This document shows, piece after piece, positions 7,172 through 10,966 of a DNA stretch of 10,966 nt. Numbering within the stretch: the stretch's first letter is position 1; every line of letters starts with the position of its first letter. Origin of the DNA: Acidimicrobiaceae bacterium UBA2093 (GTDB lineage Bacteria > Actinomycetota > Acidimicrobiia > Acidimicrobiales > Ilumatobacteraceae); contig DCZD01000044.1 of the NCBI GenBank assembly GCA_002331255.1, forward strand, positions 2,557 to 13,522. The letters run 5' to 3'. A program made the position numbers and the translations under genes. The notes under the pieces are model-generated. The model worked only from the letters and a program-made list of their open reading frames with translations. It was not told the DNA's origin and searched no databases.

Positions 7172-8506
7172 ATGGAGAAAATCCGCGAAGCAATCCTTAA
7201 CGGCGCCACGGGCGAACAACTGGCGTCCTTGCCCTTACCGAGCGAGTACCGAGCCGCCCACATTCGAAAGTCCGACGAGGGAATGTTCGCTGGAGTCGCG
7301 AGTGATGACAAAGACCCGCGGTCGTCCATTCACATCGGCGATGTTCCGATGCCCGAGTTGGCACCAGACGAGGCCGTTGTTGCAGTTATGGCATCGTCCA
7401 TCAACTTCAATACGGTGTGGAGCAGCATCTTCGAGCCTGTCAGTACCTTCGGTCCCATGGCGCGACTCGGTCGCGAGAGTGAATGGGCAAAGCGCCACGA
7501 TCGCGACTATCAAGTCATCGGTAGCGATGCATCCGGTGTTGTCTTGCGCGTGGGTAGTGCGGTACGCAACTGGAAGCCGGGCGACAAGGTGACGGTACAT
7601 TGCAATCACGTCGATGATCAAGATCCGACGTCGCACGACGACTCAATGCTCGGCGCCAATCAGCGCATCTGGGGATACGAGACGAACTTTGGTGGTCTTG
7701 CCGACGTAGCCATCGTGAAAGCCAACCAACTCATGCCGAAGCCAGGGCACTTGTCTTGGGAAGAGGCGGCCGTCAACGCATTGTGCAACTCAACTAGTTA
7801 CCGCATGTTGGTGTCGCGCAACGGTGCTCACATGAAGCAAGGCGATGTCGTTCTCATCTGGGGTGCAACCGGTGGTATCGGTGCATACGCAGTGCAGTAC
7901 GTGTTGAACGGCGGAGGAATTCCCGTTGGTGTCGTGAGTTCTCCCGAGAAAGCCAAGATTCTCCATGACCTTGGTTGTGAGGCTGTCATTGACCGCCGCG
8001 CTGCGAATTACAAGTTCTGGAATGACGATGACACACACAATGAGTCCGAGTGGCGCCGCCTTGGTGCAGACATTCGTGCCCTCGTCGGCGAAGATCCGGA
8101 CATTGTGTTCGAGCACCCCGGCCGCTCGACGTTCGCCGCATCGATGTACGTTGCGAAGAAGGGTGGAACGGTCGTCACATGCGCAGCCACGAGTGGCTTC
8201 ATGATGGAGTTCGACAACCGTTTCTTCTGGATGCGGCTGAAGCGCCTCGTAGGAAGTCACTTTGCGAACTATCGCGAGGCCTACGAAGCCAATCGTCTGA
8301 TCGCCAAAGGCATGATTCACCCGGTCATGTCACAGGTATTCACACTTGAAAACACCGGAGAAGCCGCGTATCAGGTGCACAAGAACATGCACGAAGGAAA
8401 GCTCGGTGTTCTGTGCCTGTCACCGGAAGAGGGTCTTGGTATTGACAATGTCGAACTTCGTCAGAAGGTCGGCGAGAAGAAGTTGCGCGCGTTCCGCCGC
8501 GCCTGA
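7172..8506 (+). CDS. ccr: Crotonyl-CoA carboxylase/reductase
   Basis: This 444-aa MDR-superfamily enzyme carries out NADPH-dependent reductive carboxylation of crotonyl-CoA to ethylmalonyl-CoA, the defining step of the ethylmalonyl-CoA pathway. The N-terminus (EKIREAILNGATGEQLASLPLP) and the whole length are typical. Residues tied to CO2 handling in the Kitasatospora enzyme appear conserved: Asn80 (INFN), Glu170 (WGYETNFGG) and His363 (GSHFANYREA), with Tyr169 at the Phe position. The NADPH-binding Rossmann segment is WGATGGIGAYAVQYVL (230-245). The block VFEHPGRSTFAAS (312-324) and the end GVLCLSPEEGLG are also characteristic. The ATG at 7172 lacks a Shine-Dalgarno sequence. The epimerase gene starts 32 bp downstream, and the thiolase gene is divergent. 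Besides acetate assimilation, the product could be an extender unit or an anaplerotic intermediate. Confidence 0.95.
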   Translation: MEKIREAILNGATGEQLASLPLPSEYRAAHIRKSDEGMFAGVASDDKDPRSSIHIGDVPMPELAPDEAVVAVMASSINFNTVWSSIFEPVSTFGPMARLGRESEWAKRHDRDYQVIGSDASGVVLRVGSAVRNWKPGDKVTVHCNHVDDQDPTSHDDSMLGANQRIWGYETNFGGLADVAIVKANQLMPKPGHLSWEEAAVNALCNSTSYRMLVSRNGAHMKQGDVVLIWGATGGIGAYAVQYVLNGGGIPVGVVSSPEKAKILHDLGCEAVIDRRAANYKFWNDDDTHNESEWRRLGADIRALVGEDPDIVFEHPGRSTFAASMYVAKKGGTVVTCAATSGFMMEFDNRFFWMRLKRLVGSHFANYREAYEANRLIAKGMIHPVMSQVFTLENTGEAAYQVHKNMHEGKLGVLCLSPEEGLGIDNVELRQKVGEKKLRAFRRA

Positions 8507-8525
8507 ACAATGGTGTCATTATCCA

Positions 8526-8532
8526 GAGAGGA
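8526..8532 (+). promoter_or_regulatory. Ribosome binding site of the epimerase gene
   Basis: GAGAGGA lies 6 nt before the ATG at 8539, a good Shine-Dalgarno sequence that fixes this start. Confidence 0.7.
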
Positions 8533-8538
8533 ACCAAC

Positions 8539-8940
8539 ATGTTGCTGACCGAAATCGACCATGTCGCCATCGCAGTAAAAGATCTCGAGGCTGCCATTGA
8601 CTACTACCGCCGTGCATTCGGTGCGGAAGTCGACCATCGCGAAGTGGTCGAGCGTGACGGGGTCGAAGAAGCTCTGCTGAAGGTCGCCGAAAGCTATGTG
8701 CAGTTGCTGACTCCCACTAGAGATGACTCACCAGTGGCGAAGGCCATTGAGAAGCGCGGCGAAGGCCTGCATCACGTCGGCTATCGCGTGGCTAATTGTG
8801 CCGAGGCTCTTGAAGCAATGGTCAAGGCGGGTGCCACTCCCATTGACAAGGAACCTCGTCCGGGCAGCCGTGGAACCACCGTTGCATTCATCCATCCGAA
8901 GGGCAGCTACGGCACTTTGATCGAACTGGTGCAGGAATAG
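8539..8940 (+). CDS. mce: Methylmalonyl-CoA (ethylmalonyl-CoA) epimerase
   Basis: This 133-aa protein belongs to the vicinal-oxygen-chelate superfamily and interconverts the 2R and 2S forms of methylmalonyl-CoA, or ethylmalonyl-CoA in the ethylmalonyl-CoA pathway. Two beta-alpha-beta-beta-beta modules are visible. Likely metal ligands are His8 (IDHVAIAV), Gln55 (YVQLLTP), one of His78/His79 (GLHHVGYRV) and Glu129 (LIELVQE). Glu43/Glu44 lie where a catalytic base is found in the family. Length is normal for the single-domain enzyme. Position 32 bp after ccr argues for an operon and for a role right after Ccr and with propionyl-CoA carboxylase. Confidence 0.93.
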   Translation: MLLTEIDHVAIAVKDLEAAIDYYRRAFGAEVDHREVVERDGVEEALLKVAESYVQLLTPTRDDSPVAKAIEKRGEGLHHVGYRVANCAEALEAMVKAGATPIDKEPRPGSRGTTVAFIHPKGSYGTLIELVQE

Positions 8941-8956
8941 TCGACCAGGCGACACC

Positions 8957-9616
8957 ATGCTCCGACTGAGTGTTTGGGCGTTCATCGGATTCGTCTTTGG
9001 TCTCCGTGCTGCACGGCGAGCGCGCACGCTCATAACCACAGCGCACGCACGAAATCTGTCCTATGTCGCGGGAACGTGGCACTCAACGAGCAATTACACA
9101 TCGATTGGTGCCGTGTTGGGCGCTCTTGCGTATGCATTGAACGCAACCACTGTTGAATCTGATCTGGCAGTTCTCGGTTTCGGAGTGTTTGCATCCGCAT
9201 GCATTACGCATTCACTCGTTGACATCGACACCCATTTGCTCGTGCGACAGGTCACGACTCGCGCATGTCTGCTCGGCATTCCGCCACTCATCCTTGCCGC
9301 CGTGGTGGATGACACTCCGAGGCAGTTGGTCACAGCGCTAGGCGGAGTGCTACTGGCGACCATCGTGCTAGTCGTATGGCGTGCACTTTCACGAGGGCAG
9401 TTGGGAAGCGGCGATGTTGCTGTGGCGCCGATGCTCGGATTCTTTCTTGGCTGGTCAGGAATTGACGTGGTGCTGGCTGGTCTTCTCATTGCAGCAGTGC
9501 TCGGAGGAGCGTTCGCAGTCCTTGGCTTGCTCACACGTCGGCTTCGCCGTCAGTCACTTTTTGCATTCGGCCCGTTTCTTATGGCCGGTTCGATGATTGC
9601 TCTCTGGACCGCCTGA
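8957..9616 (+). CDS. A24-type prepilin peptidase-like membrane protein, short form
   Basis: This 219-aa protein resembles the peptidase domain of type IV prepilin peptidases (PilD/TadV-like, A24). These cut the leader of pilins at the inner membrane using two aspartates. Visible motifs are HSLVDIDTHLLVRQV (85-99; Asp89/Asp91, compare the family's LxDxxxxxLP region, with Val in place of the usual Pro) and GQLGSGDVAVAPMLGFFLGW (147-166; Asp153 in the GxGD motif). The C-terminus FAFGPFLMAGSMIAL is also typical. Several hydrophobic segments support a multi-pass protein. The N-terminal zinc/methylase domain of bifunctional PilD is absent. The N-terminal part (1-45) contains an Arg-rich stretch I do not recognise. 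The ATG at 8957 has only a weak AGG upstream. It sits 16 bp after mce, and no pilin or pilus assembly gene is nearby, so its substrate is unknown. Confidence 0.75.
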   Translation: MLRLSVWAFIGFVFGLRAARRARTLITTAHARNLSYVAGTWHSTSNYTSIGAVLGALAYALNATTVESDLAVLGFGVFASACITHSLVDIDTHLLVRQVTTRACLLGIPPLILAAVVDDTPRQLVTALGGVLLATIVLVVWRALSRGQLGSGDVAVAPMLGFFLGWSGIDVVLAGLLIAAVLGGAFAVLGLLTRRLRRQSLFAFGPFLMAGSMIALWTA

Positions 9617-9637
9617 GAGACGTTGATTTCGGCTCAG

Positions 9638-10549
9638 ATGAGCCACAATGAGATTGTGATCATTCATCTCATTGACGGTACGTATGAGCTGTACCGACAA
9701 CACTTCGGTCAGGCTGTGCGACATCGCACACCACCACCGCTTGCAGCGACTGCCGGTGTGGTCACTTCGACGTTGCAGCTGCTTTCTGGTGGAGCGACCC
9801 ATGTCGCTGTATCAATGGACCACGTCATTGAGAGTTTCAGAAACAACCTATATGACGGCTATAAGACGTCTGAAGGAATGGAAGAGGAAATTCTCAAGCA
9901 GTTGCCAATTGTGCAAGATGCATTGCGCGCACTCGGTGTTCCTGTTTGGTCAATGGTTAAGTACGAAGCAGACGACGGACTTGCTGCTGCAGCACATCTT
10001 GCTGATGCCGATAAACGAGTCGCACAAGTTCAGATTCTGAGCCCCGATAAGGACATGGGGCAGTGTGTCAGTGGTAATCGAGTTGTGCAGTTCGACAGAC
10101 GCAATGACCTCATCATCAATGAAGATGCTGTGCGAGCAAAATTTGGTGTGGGTCCTACTTCGATTGCGGATTGGCTGGGTCTTGTGGGTGACACGGCCGA
10201 CGGATTCCCCGGACTACAGGGCTGGGGAGCTAAGAGCGCTTCGGCAGTACTCACGGTGTACGAGCACATCGAGGACATCCCTGATGATGTTGAGAGATGG
10301 TCTGAAGTAGCACGCGCAGTGCGGGGTGCCGCAAAGTTGGCAACGACACTTCGAGAGAACCGTGAGTTGGCGCTCTTGTTCAAGGACATCGCGACCGTGC
10401 GAACCGATGTGTCTGATGACGTCGACATTGGAACAGTCGATAGTTGGCGATGGAGGGGGCCGACATCGGCGCTTGAATCATTTGCGAAGGAACTTGGTAT
10501 CGCACAACTTGTCGAACGAGTCGAACGGGCGACGGTCGGGCGCGATTGA
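9638..10549 (+). CDS. Stand-alone 5'-3' exonuclease (FEN/Pol I N-terminal domain type)
   Basis: The product (about 303 aa) matches the flap-endonuclease/5'-3' exonuclease domain of DNA polymerase I, without a polymerase domain. Such enzymes remove RNA primers or flaps. Metal-site acids appear in order: Asp13 (HLIDG), Asp61 (VSMDH), Glu110/Asp112/Asp113 (YEADDGLA), Asp137/Asp139 (SPDKDMGQ) and Asp185/Asp188 (GLVGDTADGFPGL). The last lies in the helix-hairpin-helix DNA-binding segment ending GWGAKSASAV. The DGYKTSEGMEEEILKQLP stretch corresponds to the helical arch. The start is uncertain: ATG 9638 is listed, but GTG 9656 would give a tighter VIIHLIDGTYELYR N-terminus, and TTG 9623 is also in frame. 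None has a good ribosome binding site. It ends the plus-strand run that begins with ccr, 21 bp after the prepilin-peptidase-like gene. Confidence 0.87.
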   Translation: MSHNEIVIIHLIDGTYELYRQHFGQAVRHRTPPPLAATAGVVTSTLQLLSGGATHVAVSMDHVIESFRNNLYDGYKTSEGMEEEILKQLPIVQDALRALGVPVWSMVKYEADDGLAAAAHLADADKRVAQVQILSPDKDMGQCVSGNRVVQFDRRNDLIINEDAVRAKFGVGPTSIADWLGLVGDTADGFPGLQGWGAKSASAVLTVYEHIEDIPDDVERWSEVARAVRGAAKLATTLRENRELALLFKDIATVRTDVSDDVDIGTVDSWRWRGPTSALESFAKELGIAQLVERVERATVGRD

Positions 10550-10556
10550 TTCGCAC

Positions 10557-10576
10557 ACACGACCGACGCGTCGTGT
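10557..10576. terminator. Small hairpin between exonuclease and ffs 3' ends
   Basis: The arms ACACGAC (10557-10563) and GTCGTGT (10570-10576) form a 7-bp stem with a 6-nt loop, 8 bp after the exonuclease stop. No T-tract follows on either strand, so it is not a standard intrinsic terminator. It lies where the exonuclease transcript and the convergent SRP RNA transcript both end, and it overlaps the SRP RNA 3' arm by 4 nt. A shared termination or processing role is a guess. Confidence 0.3.
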
Positions 10577-10702
10577 TCAGTGAGGTAACGGCCAGGCGAT
10601 CTGCGGCACACGAGTGGTACCGCTGAGGGCTGCTGCCTTCCGACCCTGACCCGATTCGCGGGCACCCGTCGCACAGGACCCGACCGTCACCTCACCGAAC
10701 AC
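10573..10702 (-). ncRNA. ffs: Signal recognition particle RNA (4.5S/small SRP RNA)
   Basis: Read on the minus strand, the region contains GGUCAGGGUCGGAAGGCAGC followed by AGCC. This matches the conserved apical domain IV of bacterial SRP RNA, including the GGAA tetraloop and the AGCAG side of the internal loop that binds Ffh. Compared with E. coli 4.5S, the stem below the tetraloop shows a compensatory U-A to G-C change and a C-G to U-G change, which supports real RNA structure. The ends pair perfectly: 21 bases at 10682-10702 pair with 10573-10593, with three G-U pairs. I use these limits as approximate ends; the mature RNA may be trimmed. The inner part is interrupted helix, as in other small SRP RNAs. 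With Ffh it targets membrane and secreted proteins. It is convergent with the exonuclease gene and divergent from tRNA-Ser. Confidence 0.9.
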
Positions 10703-10731
10703 GCATCGTGCATCGGTGCAGCGATGTTTCC

Positions 10732-10759
10732 ACGATACCCCTGCGGTAGCCTGCGTCAC
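10732..10759 (-). promoter_or_regulatory. Candidate promoter of ffs
   Basis: On the minus strand GTGACG (10759-10754) and TATCGT (10737-10732) are separated by 16 bp, resembling a -35/-10 pair of the housekeeping sigma factor. The predicted start near 10725 leaves a leader of about 23 nt before the SRP RNA 5' arm, to be removed by processing. For the opposite tRNA gene, TAGCCT at 10747-10752 is a possible -10 in the same stretch, but I see no good -35 for it. Confidence 0.4.
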
Positions 10760-10762
10760 TCG

Positions 10763-10782
10763 GCGACATTCACGAATGTCGC
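10763..10782. repeat. Near-perfect 9-bp inverted repeat just upstream of tRNA-Ser
   Basis: The arms GCGACATTC (10763-10771) and GAATGTCGC (10774-10782) are separated by AC. The repeat ends 4 bp before the tRNA 5' end and begins 3 bp beyond the proposed ffs -35 box. It could fold as a hairpin in the tRNA precursor leader or act as a protein-binding site between the divergent RNA genes. Confidence 0.6.
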
Positions 10783-10786
10783 ACCA

Positions 10787-10874
10787 GGAAGGGTGCGAGA
10801 GCGGCCGAATCGGCAGCACTGGAAATGCTGTGACCTGCAAGGGTCCGTGGGTTCAAATCCCACCCCTTCCGCCA
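10787..10874 (+). tRNA. tRNA-Ser (anticodon GGA)
   Basis: The 88-nt gene folds into a full class II tRNA. The acceptor stem GGAAGGG pairs with CCCTTCC (10864-10870), the discriminator base is G and the CCA end is encoded (10872-10874). The anticodon stem CAGCA/TGCTG encloses the loop CTGGAAA with anticodon GGA at 10821-10823, reading UCC and UCU. A long variable arm with a GACC/GGTC stem marks it as serine-type. The T arm is GTGGG-TTCAAAT-CCCAC. The tadA coding sequence begins within 18 nt of its 3' end, so the two are probably on one transcript. Confidence 0.97.
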
Positions 10875-10882
10875 TGAACCAC

Positions 10883-10886
10883 GAGG
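10883..10886 (+). promoter_or_regulatory. Ribosome binding site of tadA
   Basis: GAGG lies 5 nt before the ATG at 10892 and favours that start over the earlier in-frame ATG at 10874, which would share its A with the tRNA CCA end. Confidence 0.5.
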
Positions 10887-10891
10887 TTGCA

Positions 10892-10966
10892 ATGAACGCA
10901 GCACTCGACGAAGCACGTCGAGCACTCGAGCACGGTGACGTGCCGGTCGGTGCAGTGGTGTTGCAC
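10892..10966 (+). CDS. tadA: tRNA-specific adenosine deaminase TadA, N-terminal fragment
   Basis: Only 25 codons are inside the window. They read MNAALDEARRALEHGDVPVG followed by AVVLH, matching the first helix and the VPVGAVVV strand of the TadA family, a zinc-dependent deaminase that makes inosine at the wobble base of tRNA-Arg(ACG). The catalytic HAE and PCxxC motifs lie beyond the right edge. ATG 10892 has a GAGG upstream; an in-frame ATG at 10874 would add MNHEVA and overlap the tRNA by one base. Another member of the cytidine/guanine deaminase family cannot be fully excluded from so short a piece. Confidence 0.75.
   Translation, partial: MNAALDEARRALEHGDVPVGAVVLH

Noticed and set aside
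7087..7329. Upstream extension of the thiolase frame
   Set aside because: It overlaps the divergent ccr gene and the promoter gap; the strong ribosome binding site and thiolase N-terminus fix the start at 7086.
10703..10726. Short GCATCG repeats in the ffs leader
   Set aside because: Two direct 6-mers and a 5-bp inverted match are too short to separate from chance.
1..10966. Mobile element, CRISPR array, phage or toxin-antitoxin genes
   Set aside because: No transposase, integrase, regularly spaced repeats or small paired genes were found; all sizeable open stretches are explained by conserved genes.

Overview
The window comes from a moderately G+C-rich actinobacterium. An Acidimicrobiia-type (Ilumatobacter/Microthrix-like) lineage is my best guess. 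The reasons are the actinobacterial style of dnaX, recR and the crotonyl-CoA carboxylase/reductase, the Thr-rich tails and linkers of the exported protein, several GTG starts, TAnnnT boxes placed directly before start codons, and a tRNA gene that encodes its own CCA. The lineage is inferred from style, not from a database match.

Layout from left to right: (1) positions 1-350, minus strand, the 5' part of an acyl-CoA (propionyl-CoA type) carboxylase carboxyltransferase subunit, running off the left edge; (2) 423-2237, minus strand, a secreted/membrane CopC-CopD-like protein with an extra C-terminal beta domain and Thr-rich tail; (3) an 82-bp divergent promoter region, then dnaX (2320-4062) and recR (4068-4676) on the plus strand, 5 bp apart; (4) converging on them, minus-strand thiolase (5905-7086) followed by a CLC anion transporter (4695-5885) that resembles the fluoride-exporter (CLC-F) branch; (5) an 85-bp divergent promoter region, then a tightly spaced plus-strand run: crotonyl-CoA carboxylase/reductase (7172-8506), methylmalonyl/ethylmalonyl-CoA epimerase (8539-8940), a short A24 prepilin-peptidase-like membrane protein (8957-9616) and a stand-alone FEN-type 5'-3' exonuclease (about 9638-10549); (6) an RNA block: SRP RNA (ffs) on the minus strand at about 10573-10702, and tRNA-Ser(GGA) at 10787-10874 on the plus strand, followed at once by the start of tadA, which is cut by the right edge.

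Two themes stand out. One is acyl-CoA carbon metabolism: thiolase, Ccr, epimerase and a carboxylase beta subunit together fit the ethylmalonyl-CoA route for acetyl-CoA assimilation, or supply of ethylmalonyl/methylmalonyl-CoA. The other is an information-processing neighbourhood (dnaX, recR, exonuclease, ffs, tRNA-Ser, tadA), parts of which lie near each other in other Actinobacteria as I recall; here the metabolic genes sit inside it. No mobile element, CRISPR array or phage gene is visible. I see no clearly new multi-gene system. The points most worth a second look are the CLC protein's altered selectivity motifs, the CopC domain without histidines, the possible leaderless promoters, and the structured ffs/tRNA/tadA junction. 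No gene-free stretch exceeds about 240 bases, and that one is filled by ffs.
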